Shown here one piece after another: positions 46,054 through 54,721 of a stretch of 64,000 nt of DNA (within the stretch, counting starts at the first letter, position 1; each line of letters starts with the position of its first letter). A program made the position numbers and the translations under genes. Below the pieces are notes generated by a model that had not been told where the DNA came from, did no database searches, and saw nothing but the letters and a program-made list of their open reading frames with translations. Source of the DNA: Gallionellales bacterium 39-52-133 (lineage in GTDB: Bacteria; Pseudomonadota; Gammaproteobacteria; Burkholderiales; Gallionellaceae); contig NCJL01000001.1 of the NCBI GenBank assembly GCA_002278935.1, forward strand, positions 124,001 to 188,000, written 5' to 3'.

Positions 46054-47114
46054 GTGAAAAACACCTCCTGCCAGAAGCATCACTGATGGATGCGGTGCGA
46101 GCCATTGAGATCAGCAGCCGTCGTATGGCGGTAGTGGCGGCTGGAGACGGCCATCTGTTGGGTACGTTGACGGACGGTGATATTAGGCGTCATTTGCTTG
46201 CCGGTGGGGGTCTGGAAGCGCCAGTGTCAAAAGCAATGAACCTTAGCCCGATCACTGCGGAGGCAGGGGTGACGGATGGCTACATGAAGGATCTGATGCG
46301 TCGCGGCAATGTGCTAGCGTTGCCTTTGGTGGATCAGAATGGGAAATTTTTGCGCCTGATACATTTGATGGATTTGGAGCAGGGAGGCACGCAGGCCAGT
46401 GGTACGTTAGGTTTTAGTTTTTCGGTGATTATGGCCGGGGGCGAGGGAACTCGCCTGCGGCCACTTACCGAGACCATTCCGAAACCCATGGTAGAAATCG
46501 GAGGGATGCCTCTTCTAGAGCGCCAAATTAATCGTCTGGCTAAAAGTGGGATTAATCGAACTTACATATCGGTTAATTATTTGAGTCACATCATTGAAGG
46601 CTATTTCGGAGATGGCCGTGATTTTGGGCTTGAGATTTGTTATCTGCGTGAATCCGAAAAATTGGGTACAGCTGGAGCTCTGTCTCTTTTGCCGGAACAT
46701 CCCGTTGGCCCCATCATCGTGATGAACGGAGACATTCTCACAACGTTCAATTTCGACAGTTTTTACTCCTTCCATATGATACATGGAGCGAAGATTACAG
46801 TTGCTGCCATTGATCATAAGGTTCATATCCCGTATGGCGTAATACGGGCCGATGGCCCATTTGTCACAGGGCTTGTTGAAAAGCCTTCTGAGCGATTCCT
46901 CTGTAATGCTGGCATCTATGCCGTCTCTCCCGAAGTATTGAACTTCTTGCCGGAGGGCAAGTTCAGCAACATGACCGATCTGATTGATGCATGCATTGCA
47001 AGCAATTTGTCAGTCGCCGTGTTTCCAGTACACGAATATTGGAATGACATTGGCACGCCAGATGATCTGGAAAAGGCACGAGTTCATTTTGCCAAAATGG
47101 AGATTATTAAATGA
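46050..47114 (+). CDS. ptmE: PtmE-type nucleotidyltransferase with CBS domains
   Basis: 354 residues. An N-terminal CBS pair (about 1-115; GTLTDGDIRRHLLAGG) is fused to a nucleotidyltransferase (125-354) with VIMAGGEGTRLRPLTETIPKPMVEI in parts, MNGDILTTFN and NDIGTPDDLEKA. The same architecture is found in Campylobacter PtmE, a glucosamine-1-phosphate guanylyltransferase that starts the GDP-linked legionaminic acid route. This supports a GDP route in module B. The CBS domains suggest control by adenine nucleotides. Confidence 0.82.
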   Translation: MSEKHLLPEASLMDAVRAIEISSRRMAVVAAGDGHLLGTLTDGDIRRHLLAGGGLEAPVSKAMNLSPITAEAGVTDGYMKDLMRRGNVLALPLVDQNGKFLRLIHLMDLEQGGTQASGTLGFSFSVIMAGGEGTRLRPLTETIPKPMVEIGGMPLLERQINRLAKSGINRTYISVNYLSHIIEGYFGDGRDFGLEICYLRESEKLGTAGALSLLPEHPVGPIIVMNGDILTTFNFDSFYSFHMIHGAKITVAAIDHKVHIPYGVIRADGPFVTGLVEKPSERFLCNAGIYAVSPEVLNFLPEGKFSNMTDLIDACIASNLSVAVFPVHEYWNDIGTPDDLEKARVHFAKMEIIK

Positions 47115-47190
47115 GCGGAGTGGTGAAGCCTAAGGGCACTTCATCGTCTGGTGTGGAACTAATTTTGATTGATGGAATGTGAGGCAAACA

Positions 47191-48402
47191 ATGAATAAAG
47201 CGTATTTTGGTCTTCCAGAAGAAGTGATTTTCTGCAAACACTGTGTGATATCTAACCAGCGTCCAAGTTCGTCGGTTGAATTCAAACATAAGCTGAATGA
47301 AAAAAAGGCAACCATCGGCTTTGATGAGGATGGTGTATGTGATGCCTGTCGTTTCCACGAAGTGAAAGAGAAGCAAATTAGTTGGGAAAGGCGTGAGCAA
47401 TCACTAATTGAACTGCTCGATAAGCATCGTCGAAACGATGGTGGCTACGATATCATTGTTCCCGGGAGCGGAGGTAAGGACAGTGCCTACACCTCGCACA
47501 TTCTCAAATACAAGTACGGCATGAATCCACTAACTGTTACGTGGTCACCGCATAAATACACTGAAATTGGCTGGAAGAACTTCGAAAATTGGATGCATGT
47601 CGGTGGCCTCGACAACATCTTGTTCACTCCCAATGGGCGCTTGCACCGCTATCTGACGCAACAGGCTTTTCTTAACTTGCTTCATCCGTTCCAGCCATTC
47701 ATCGTGGGTCAGCGTATTATTGGCCCGTTGATGGCGGCCAAGTTTGGCGTGAAGCTGGTTATGTATGGCGAGAATCAAGCTGAGTACGGCAACAACCCGG
47801 ACGACAACTACACACCCACCATGGACCGCAAGTTTTTCTCGGTCGGCAACCCGGAAGAAATGATTCTGGGTGGCAAGCCAGTCAAGGATATCATCGCTGA
47901 AAAACACTTTTCACTTAACGACTTCGCACCTTACATACCACCCAGTGCAGACTACCTTGAAAATAATGGGGTTGAAGTACATTACCTCGGTTATTACCTG
48001 AAGTGGGATCCGCAAGAGTGTTATTACTATGCGGTAGAGAATACCGGTTTTCAGGCAAATAGCGAGCGAACCGAGGGCACGTATTCGAAATACAGCAGCA
48101 TCGATGATCAAATAGATATGTTTCACTATTTCACCACGCTGATTAAATTTGGTATTGGCCGTGCAACTTATGATGCTGCACAGGAAATTCGTAATGGAAA
48201 GATAACGCGTGAAGAAGGTGTAAATCTAGTGAGGAAATATGATCAGGAATTTCCACGAAAGTACTTCAAGGAATTTCTAGAATATATTGATATATCTGAA
48301 GACCTTTTTCATGCAACGGTTGACAAGTTCCGTTCACCACACTTGTGGCATCAGGAAAACGGTGTATGGAAATTGCGTTGTTCTGTTTGGGGCGACAAGT
48401 GA
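47191..48402 (+). CDS. N-acetyl sugar amidotransferase (PseA/WbpG family)
   Basis: 403 residues from the ATG at 47191 (GAGG 8 bases upstream). PP-loop ATPase GSGGKDSAY (92-100) and two CxxC pairs (Cys15/18 and Cys50/53) that may bind zinc. The family converts an N-acetyl group on a sugar to acetamidino, using ammonia supplied by HisH/HisF-like partners encoded directly downstream. In Pseudomonas and Legionella such triads form N-acetimidoyl sugars. It probably decorates the legionaminic-type sugar. Confidence 0.87.
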   Translation: MNKAYFGLPEEVIFCKHCVISNQRPSSSVEFKHKLNEKKATIGFDEDGVCDACRFHEVKEKQISWERREQSLIELLDKHRRNDGGYDIIVPGSGGKDSAYTSHILKYKYGMNPLTVTWSPHKYTEIGWKNFENWMHVGGLDNILFTPNGRLHRYLTQQAFLNLLHPFQPFIVGQRIIGPLMAAKFGVKLVMYGENQAEYGNNPDDNYTPTMDRKFFSVGNPEEMILGGKPVKDIIAEKHFSLNDFAPYIPPSADYLENNGVEVHYLGYYLKWDPQECYYYAVENTGFQANSERTEGTYSKYSSIDDQIDMFHYFTTLIKFGIGRATYDAAQEIRNGKITREEGVNLVRKYDQEFPRKYFKEFLEYIDISEDLFHATVDKFRSPHLWHQENGVWKLRCSVWGDK

Positions 48403-48415
48403 TGAGTTGTAAATT

Positions 48416-49186
48416 ATGATGAATATTCGTCTTATTGCACGTCTTGATATCAAGGGCCCTAATCTGATCAAGGGCATACACTTAGAGGGCTTACGAGTTA
48501 TGGGTTCGCCCAACGAACATGCTTTGCGCTACTACCAGCAAGGCGCTGATGAGTTGATATACATGGATTGCGTGGCAAGTTTATATGGGCGTAATCATTT
48601 AGGTGATATCGTTAAGGCAGCCGCAAAAGATATTTTTGTGCCCATGACTGTAGGCGGCGGCATTCGTTCGATTGACGATGCAACGCAGATTTTACGAGCG
48701 GGTGCAGACAAGGTGGCAGTTAACACCGCAGCCGTTGCCAATCCCCAACTCATCACCGAGATTGCGCGTAGTTTTGGTAGCCAGTGCATGGTGCTCTCGA
48801 TCGAAGCTAAGCAGGTTGGCCCCGATCGGTGGGAGGTTTACACTGACAATGGACGTGAGCGCACCGGTTTGGATGTCATCGAGTGGGTTAAGCGCGGTGT
48901 GGCTATGGGTGCAGGCGAAGTGCTACTGACATCAGTGGACCGCGAAGGTACACGAAAAGGTTTTGATATTGCTCTGGTGAAGGCTGTAGCTGCTGAAGTA
49001 TCTGTGCCAGTAATTGCCAGTGGTGGCATGGGGAAACCGGAAGATCTGTTGGATGTTGTTCGTGAGGGTGGTGCGGATGCCGTTGCAATGGCCGATATCC
49101 TGCATTATAAACGCGCCGAAGTGGGGGAAATAAGGGCTGTGGCAGAAGAGGCAGGATTGGGAGTCAGGCACTATGAACGCACCTGA
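48416..49186 (+). CDS. HisF-like partner of the sugar amidotransferase (WbuZ type)
   Basis: 256 residues of the HisF TIM barrel. Asp11 (LDIKG) matches the first catalytic aspartate of HisF, but the second, Asp130, is Glu130 (SIEAK). Phosphate loops VGGGIRS and ASGGMGKPED remain. Histidine synthesis is unlikely because of the loss and the context; the role is probably to channel ammonia from the HisH-like subunit to the amidotransferase. It overlaps the HisH-like gene by 14 bases. Confidence 0.85.
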   Translation: MMNIRLIARLDIKGPNLIKGIHLEGLRVMGSPNEHALRYYQQGADELIYMDCVASLYGRNHLGDIVKAAAKDIFVPMTVGGGIRSIDDATQILRAGADKVAVNTAAVANPQLITEIARSFGSQCMVLSIEAKQVGPDRWEVYTDNGRERTGLDVIEWVKRGVAMGAGEVLLTSVDREGTRKGFDIALVKAVAAEVSVPVIASGGMGKPEDLLDVVREGGADAVAMADILHYKRAEVGEIRAVAEEAGLGVRHYERT

Positions 49187-49820
49187 AGTCGTCGTCATTG
49201 ATTACGGTGTGGGCAACCTGCTCAGCGTGCAGCGCGGCTTGGAACATTGTGGTGCAAAGGTTGTGTTAACTGCAGAGCCAGATCAAATTTTTGCCGCAAA
49301 ACGCGTTGTGCTGCCTGGGGTTGGTGCATTTGACAATGCCATGCAAGCCTTGGAGCGACTGAATCTGGTTAAGGTAATACAAGAGCTGGCAACTCGCCCA
49401 ATACCGTTGCTCGGCATTTGCCTGGGCATGCAGCTCCTGCTTGAGGAGAGCGAGGAGTTTGGCATCACTGCAGGTCTAGGATTGATTCCCGGGCGCGTGA
49501 TTCCCGTGCCGACCCAAACGCTATCAGGCGAGAAGCAGAAAATACCGCACATCGGTTGGAACTCGCTACATCCATCGAGCACATCAGTGGGGTGGGACGG
49601 AACAATACTGCAAGATAACAGCCCCGGTGACGCTGCGTATTTTGTTCACTCCTTCATGGCTGTGCCATCGGATCCATCGCATCGAATTGCTGAATGTAGG
49701 TATGGTGGCCATTTGATTTCAGCGACAATTGGACGAGATCAGATAACAGGTTGCCAGTTCCACCCGGAAAAAAGTGGAGAAGTAGGTTTAAAAATTCTGC
49801 GCAGGTTTATTACAAGTTGA
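49173..49820 (+). CDS. HisH-like glutamine amidotransferase subunit
   Basis: 215 residues, class I glutaminase. Catalytic Cys83 in GICLGMQLL, and His197/Glu199 in FHPEKS. YGVGNLLSVQRGLEHCG is the HisH opening. It would release ammonia from glutamine for the HisF-like/PseA-like pair. The stop codon overlaps the TTG start of the following gene. Confidence 0.9.
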   Translation: MNAPEVVVIDYGVGNLLSVQRGLEHCGAKVVLTAEPDQIFAAKRVVLPGVGAFDNAMQALERLNLVKVIQELATRPIPLLGICLGMQLLLEESEEFGITAGLGLIPGRVIPVPTQTLSGEKQKIPHIGWNSLHPSSTSVGWDGTILQDNSPGDAAYFVHSFMAVPSDPSHRIAECRYGGHLISATIGRDQITGCQFHPEKSGEVGLKILRRFITS

Positions 49821-50512
49821 GAATTCTTGCATTAATTATGGCTCGAGGCGGGTCAAAAAGACTGCCTGGTAAAAATATTCGCATACTCGGCGACAAGCCG
49901 CTTATTGTCTGGTCTATAGATGCTGCAAAAGACATCCCCGAAATTTGCGATATTCTGATTTCTACGGATGACAAGGATATTGCTACTGTCTGTGAAGCGG
50001 CGGGTGCCTATGTGCCGTGGCTCCGACCATCGCATTTGGCAACTGATACTTCAAGTTCAGTCGACTCGGCACTACATGCACTGGATTGGTACGAAGAAAA
50101 AAAGGGAAAGGTTGACGGGCTTCTGCTGCTGCAACCTACCTCACCTTTTCGAACAAAGAAAACAGTGCTCAGAGGAATTGAGTTATTCCGGAATAATAGC
50201 TTGAAGACTGTAGTGGGTATATCGCCGGCACATACACACCCGATGTGGACCTTGAAGATGGAAGATGGTTTACTTGTGCCATTCATGAGTAAAAGTGGGT
50301 TTGGGATTCGATCACAGGATTTACCACCTGCATTTGAGGTGAATGGAAGTTTTTATTTGATAAGGCCAACGTTATTGCGAGAAAGAAGGAGCTTTATGGC
50401 GGGGGAGGTAGTGCCTTTATTGATTGAATCACCGCAAGAAGCGCTGGATATAGATACGGACTGGGATTTCAGAGTTGGGGAAATAATTGTAGAAGGCAGC
50501 AATGAGATTTAG
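49817..50512 (+). CDS. legF: CMP-legionaminic acid synthetase-like cytidylyltransferase
   Basis: 231 residues from a TTG at 49817, which overlaps the HisH-like stop (TTGA) and gives MRILALIMARGGSKRLPGKNI, the family start; the frame upstream is inside hisH. ATG at 49838 is too late. Motifs: ARGGSKRLPGKN, STDDKDIATV, LLQPTSPFR, NGSFYLIRPT and the C-terminal DIDTDWDFRVGE. It should activate the module B keto sugar as a CMP derivative. It overlaps the next gene by 11 bases. Confidence 0.87.
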   Translation: MRILALIMARGGSKRLPGKNIRILGDKPLIVWSIDAAKDIPEICDILISTDDKDIATVCEAAGAYVPWLRPSHLATDTSSSVDSALHALDWYEEKKGKVDGLLLLQPTSPFRTKKTVLRGIELFRNNSLKTVVGISPAHTHPMWTLKMEDGLLVPFMSKSGFGIRSQDLPPAFEVNGSFYLIRPTLLRERRSFMAGEVVPLLIESPQEALDIDTDWDFRVGEIIVEGSNEI

Positions 50513-51701
50513 TAACTTAAAAGCAAAAATAATATTTTTCTACACAATTTTTATTTTTCCACCTAAACAATGGAAGCTGCCAAAGAAAAGTCAAATCCTG
50601 GTTTATGAATCGGTTGGTTTGGAAGCATTGGAAGAGTATCTTGTCAAATACAGTTTTGAGGTTATTCCATTAAGAGGTGAGCACGTAAATGTCCCCTGTT
50701 TACTAATTTCCACCTTAAAGAAAAGTTTTTGGAAAGGTAACCCAATACAAGCATATGTAGACACCTTTATTCAAATTGTGTCGCCTAAGATCGTTATAAC
50801 CTTTATCGACAATAATGCGGCGTTTTATACCATATCGAATCGATTTCCAGATATTAAAACTATTTTTTTGCAAAATGGGCTAAGAAGCAAATTAGGAGAT
50901 ATTTTTGGTGCTTTGGTTAAGTCAGATACTTACCATGTTGACTATATGCTTGTACATGGTGAGGCGATCGGAAGACTCTACCGGGACTATATATCAGGAG
51001 AGGTAATTGCAGTTGGGTCGCTAAAAAATAACAAACGTGTGGGGGCAGCTGGAGCCACAACAAATTCAATACTGTTCATTTCTCAGTACCATGAAAAACC
51101 TAAGGAAGGGATGCCTTTTTGGACCGAGCCTGATGGCACTAAAATTCTTTGGGAACAATTTTTTGCAGCTGAAATCCAATTATTAAAGATTTTAGGGAAA
51201 TGGTGTGAAAAAAATAATAGGTTATTAAAGATTTGTGGGCGTGAGACAGAGGAAATTGGTACAGAACGATTATTTTATGCTGAAAATTTATCAGGATTTA
51301 ATTGGGAATATATTCCGATGAGTTACATGCATAGCTCTTACGAATTAGTTGATGTTTCTGATATTGTGGTTTCCATTGATTCAACACTTGGATATGAAGC
51401 ACTGGGTCGGGGCAAAAAAACAGCTATTTTCCCTTGTCGCGGAAAGTATTTAAACAATGAGGATACAAAGTTCGGATGGCCGGCAGCTTTCCCAGAAAAT
51501 GGTCCATTTTGGTCGAATTGGGCGGATGCAATACAGACTCAGAGAGTAATGGACTACCTTAATATGGTTAGTAGTAATGAGTGGAATGAGATTCGGCAAC
51601 CCTACACTGACGAGATAATGAAATACGACCCTGGAAATACTCGTTTTGTAGAATTGCTCAAACAGTTATTGCCTAAATCAGAGAGTTTTAATCATGCTTA
51701 G
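50502..51701 (+). CDS. Surface-polysaccharide biosynthesis protein, probably GT-B-like
   Basis: 399 residues, not firmly recognised. IFLQNGLRSK, YMLVHGEAIGRLYRDYI, LFISQYHEKPKEG and VSIDSTLGYEALGRGKKTAIFPCRG resemble the C-terminal nucleotide-binding patterns of 'surface carbohydrate biosynthesis' proteins seen in Leptospira and related loci. No signal peptide; a hydrophobic N-terminus (about 9-20). It probably transfers the activated nonulosonate. Markedly AT-rich compared with its neighbours, so possibly acquired separately. It overlaps pseB by 8 bases. Confidence 0.45.
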   Translation: MRFSNLKAKIIFFYTIFIFPPKQWKLPKKSQILVYESVGLEALEEYLVKYSFEVIPLRGEHVNVPCLLISTLKKSFWKGNPIQAYVDTFIQIVSPKIVITFIDNNAAFYTISNRFPDIKTIFLQNGLRSKLGDIFGALVKSDTYHVDYMLVHGEAIGRLYRDYISGEVIAVGSLKNNKRVGAAGATTNSILFISQYHEKPKEGMPFWTEPDGTKILWEQFFAAEIQLLKILGKWCEKNNRLLKICGRETEEIGTERLFYAENLSGFNWEYIPMSYMHSSYELVDVSDIVVSIDSTLGYEALGRGKKTAIFPCRGKYLNNEDTKFGWPAAFPENGPFWSNWADAIQTQRVMDYLNMVSSNEWNEIRQPYTDEIMKYDPGNTRFVELLKQLLPKSESFNHA

Positions 51702-52692
51702 AGATGCATCAATTTTAATAACTGGTGGTACGGGTTCATTTGGGCATACTTTTGTACCAATGACGCTGGCCAAATATAACCCACGCCGACTGGTTATCTA
51801 TTCTCGTGATGAAATGAAGCAATGGGAAATGGCAAAAATTTATGGTGACGATGACAGAGTTCGTTTTTTTATAGGTGATGTGCGCGATAAAGATCGGCTT
51901 GCGCGTGCGCTTGATGGAATTGATTTTGTAGTTCATGCGGCTGCAACAAAAATAGTGCCCACCGCCGAGTACAATCCGTTTGAGTGCGTTAAAACCAATG
52001 TAATCGGCGCAATGAATCTGATTGACGCCTGCATTGATCGTGGCGTTAAGCGCGTTGTCGCGCTTTCGACCGACAAGGCCAGCAGTCCTGCCAACCTTTA
52101 CGGTGCAACAAAGCTTACCTCGGATAAACTATTCGTTGCAGGCAACTCTTACTCGGGATCGCACGAAACCCGTTTCGGCGTGGTGCGTTACGGCAACGTA
52201 ATGGGTTCTCGCGGCTCAGTCATCCCGTTCTTTCTGTCGATTGCGGACAAGGGCTCATTACCGATCACGGATGATCGCATGACTCGTTTCATGATTTCTC
52301 TGGAGCAGGGAGTCGAGCTGGTTTGGCATGCATTTGAAGATATGGTTGGCGGTGAAATTTACGTCAAAAAAATTCCCTCGATGAAAGTAACTGATGTGGC
52401 GCATGCCTGCGTTTCAAACGCCGAGCATGAGATCGTCGGCATTCGTCCAGGCGAGAAGCTGCACGAGCAGATGATAGGCACCGAAGATGCGCTCCACACC
52501 TATGAGTATCCTGAACATTTCAAAATATTACCCGCCATCCATAACTGGAGCAGTGATCCATTCCGTATTAAAGATGGTGTAAAGGTTTCTGAAACTTTTA
52601 ACTACAGCTCGGATAATAACCCCGAGTGGATGAGCATTGCGTCGTTGCAAACGTGGATTGCACAAAACAGGGAAAAAATCGGCAATATATGA
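51694..52692 (+). CDS. pseB: UDP-N-acetylglucosamine 4,6-dehydratase (inverting), PseB
   Basis: 332 residues, the length of PseB/FlaA1. It begins pseudaminic acid synthesis by converting UDP-GlcNAc to the 4-keto-6-deoxy-L-idose form. Landmarks: ILITGGTGSFGHTFV, YSRDEMKQWEMA, FFIGDVRDKDRL, VHAAATKIVPTAEYNP, STDKASSPANLYGATK (catalytic Lys-type segment) and GIRPGEKLHEQMI. It overlaps pseC by 4 bases. The assignment is secure. Confidence 0.95.
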   Translation: MLRDASILITGGTGSFGHTFVPMTLAKYNPRRLVIYSRDEMKQWEMAKIYGDDDRVRFFIGDVRDKDRLARALDGIDFVVHAAATKIVPTAEYNPFECVKTNVIGAMNLIDACIDRGVKRVVALSTDKASSPANLYGATKLTSDKLFVAGNSYSGSHETRFGVVRYGNVMGSRGSVIPFFLSIADKGSLPITDDRMTRFMISLEQGVELVWHAFEDMVGGEIYVKKIPSMKVTDVAHACVSNAEHEIVGIRPGEKLHEQMIGTEDALHTYEYPEHFKILPAIHNWSSDPFRIKDGVKVSETFNYSSDNNPEWMSIASLQTWIAQNREKIGNI

Positions 52693-53855
52693 CAGCAATG
52701 ATTCCATATGGCCGCCAGAATATTTCTGAGGCAGACATTCAGTCTGTAGTTGATGTGTTGCGCTCGGACTTCCTCACACAGGGGCCGGCGGTTCCCGCGT
52801 TTGAGAAAAGTGTCGCTGAATATTGTGGTGTCGAGTATGCGGTTGCGGTTAACAGCGCCACCTCGGCATTGCATATTGCTTGCCTGGCGCTGGGAGTGGG
52901 GTCAGGAGATTCGGTCTGGACATCCCCGATCACTTTTGTGGCCAGTGCCAATTGTGCGCTGTATTGTGGGGCGCAGATAGATTTTGTGGATATTGATCCT
53001 CGTACCTACAATCTTAGTGTTGAAAAATTGGCAGAGAAGCTAGCGCAAGCAGCAAAATACGGAAATTTGCCCAAGGTAGTGATTCCTGTTCATCTATGTG
53101 GCCAGCCTTGTGATATGCAAGGCATACACGCGCTAGGCAAGCGATATGGATTCAAAATTATTGAAGATGCATCGCATGCGATTGGCGGAAAGTATCGTGG
53201 CGAACCGATAGGTAACTGCCGTTACAGCGATATCACAATATTCAGCTTTCATCCCGTCAAAATTATCACCACAGCCGAAGGCGGTATGGCATTGAGCAAG
53301 GATGCGAAGTTGGCGAAGCGCATGCAGCTGCTGCGCAGCCACGGCATTACCCGTGACGTGAACGAGATGTCTCATGCGCCAGATGGCCCTTGGTACTATC
53401 AGCAAATAGATCTGGGGTATAACTACAGAATGACCGATTTGCAGGCTGCTTTGGGTTTGAGCCAAATGCAACGATTAGACGAATTTGTTGCAAGGCGGCA
53501 CGCTATCGCCCAGAGGTACGACCTCCTGCTGGCAGGTTTGCCGCTGATTGCACCATGGCAACATGCAGATAGTTATTCCGGTATGCACTTGTACGTGATT
53601 CGCTTAAAACTTGGTGAGATAGTAAGCAGCCATCGACTAGTGTTCGAAGCACTGCGCGCAGCCGGCATCGGTGTGAACCTGCATTACATTCCGGTGCATC
53701 GCCAGCCTTACTACGAAGGTTTGGGATTCAAGGCGGGGTACTGCCCTGAGGGTGAAAAGTATTACGCTGAAGCGATAAGCCTGCCCATGTATCCCGGATT
53801 AACAGAAGAGCAGCAGGGCAGAGTGGTGAATGCATTGGCCGAGGCAATTCGATGA
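52689..53855 (+). CDS. pseC: UDP-4-amino-4,6-dideoxy-AltNAc aminotransferase, PseC
   Basis: 388 residues from the ATG at 52689, which overlaps the pseB stop (ATGA). DegT/DnrJ/EryC1 PLP aminotransferase: PYGRQNISEADIQSVVDVL, DFLTQGPAV, FVASANCALYCGA, DASHAIGGKY, and the PLP lysine in FSFHPVKIITTAEGG. It aminates C4 of the PseB product. Length and motifs match PseC well. Confidence 0.94.
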   Translation: MTAMIPYGRQNISEADIQSVVDVLRSDFLTQGPAVPAFEKSVAEYCGVEYAVAVNSATSALHIACLALGVGSGDSVWTSPITFVASANCALYCGAQIDFVDIDPRTYNLSVEKLAEKLAQAAKYGNLPKVVIPVHLCGQPCDMQGIHALGKRYGFKIIEDASHAIGGKYRGEPIGNCRYSDITIFSFHPVKIITTAEGGMALSKDAKLAKRMQLLRSHGITRDVNEMSHAPDGPWYYQQIDLGYNYRMTDLQAALGLSQMQRLDEFVARRHAIAQRYDLLLAGLPLIAPWQHADSYSGMHLYVIRLKLGEIVSSHRLVFEALRAAGIGVNLHYIPVHRQPYYEGLGFKAGYCPEGEKYYAEAISLPMYPGLTEEQQGRVVNALAEAIR

Positions 53856-54721
53856 TGAGACTTGCGCTTGGTACGGTTCAATTCGGTCTGCCCTATGGAA
53901 TAGCCAATCAGGATGGACAGGTCACGCGTTCAGTCGCAGATGCTATGTTGAAACATGCTGCGGCCAATGGCATAGATACACTTGATACTGCTATAGCATA
54001 CGGCGAGAGTGAAACTTGCCTGGGAGAAGTGGGAACTACGGACTTTAAATTGGTGACTAAATTGCCTGCAGTACCCGATGGCTGCACAGATGTAAACAGC
54101 TGGGTAATAGAGCAAATGTGCGAATCACTTGCGAGGCTTGGAGTAAAAGAAGTTTATGGGCTTTTGCTGCACCGTTCCGCACAACTGCTTGGTAATGATG
54201 GAAAATTTCTGTATCAAACCTTACAAGATTTGAAAGAAGCGGGGCTGGTGCAGAAAATTGGTGTTTCGATTTACTCGCCTAGCGAATTGGATGCCTTAAT
54301 ACCCCAATATCAATTTGACCTGGTGCAAGCTCCATTTAATCTTGTGGATCGTCGCTTATACAGCTCTGGATGGCTGCAGCGACTGAAGCATGAGGGCGTT
54401 GAAATCCATGCACGTTCAGCTTTTTTGCAAGGCTTATTGTTGATGCAACGCACAGATATTCCGCCCAAGTTTGAGCTCTGGTCTGAGCTGTGGAATCGTT
54501 GGCACAATTGGCTGGCGTGTCACTCAGTCTCAGCGGTTCAGGCATGCTTGGCCTATCCACTGTCTTTTTCAGAAATTGACCGGGTTGTTGTAGGGGCAGA
54601 CAGTATAAGCCAGCTTGAACAAATCATTAACGCAGCACAATCAGCCATGCTTGGCGATTTGCCCAATTTACATTGTGATGCAGAGTATTTGATTAACCCA
54701 GCCTGTTGGCCAAAATTATGA
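53852..54721 (+). CDS. Aldo/keto reductase
   Basis: 289 residues. LALGTVQFGLPYG opens the barrel, D-T-A-I-A-Y-G-E supplies the catalytic Asp/Tyr, and VYGLLLHRSAQ with IGVSIYSPSEL and VVVGADSISQLEQI follow. Such reductases occur inside pseudaminic acid loci between pseC and pseF in several bacteria; their role is unclear. It overlaps pseC and the next gene by 4 bases each, so it is clearly part of the operon. Confidence 0.82.
   Translation: MMRLALGTVQFGLPYGIANQDGQVTRSVADAMLKHAAANGIDTLDTAIAYGESETCLGEVGTTDFKLVTKLPAVPDGCTDVNSWVIEQMCESLARLGVKEVYGLLLHRSAQLLGNDGKFLYQTLQDLKEAGLVQKIGVSIYSPSELDALIPQYQFDLVQAPFNLVDRRLYSSGWLQRLKHEGVEIHARSAFLQGLLLMQRTDIPPKFELWSELWNRWHNWLACHSVSAVQACLAYPLSFSEIDRVVVGADSISQLEQIINAAQSAMLGDLPNLHCDAEYLINPACWPKL

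Noticed and set aside
48416..49820. Calling the HisF- and HisH-like genes part of histidine synthesis
   Set aside because: They follow a PseA-like amidotransferase, no other his genes are nearby, and the HisF-like protein has Glu at position 130.
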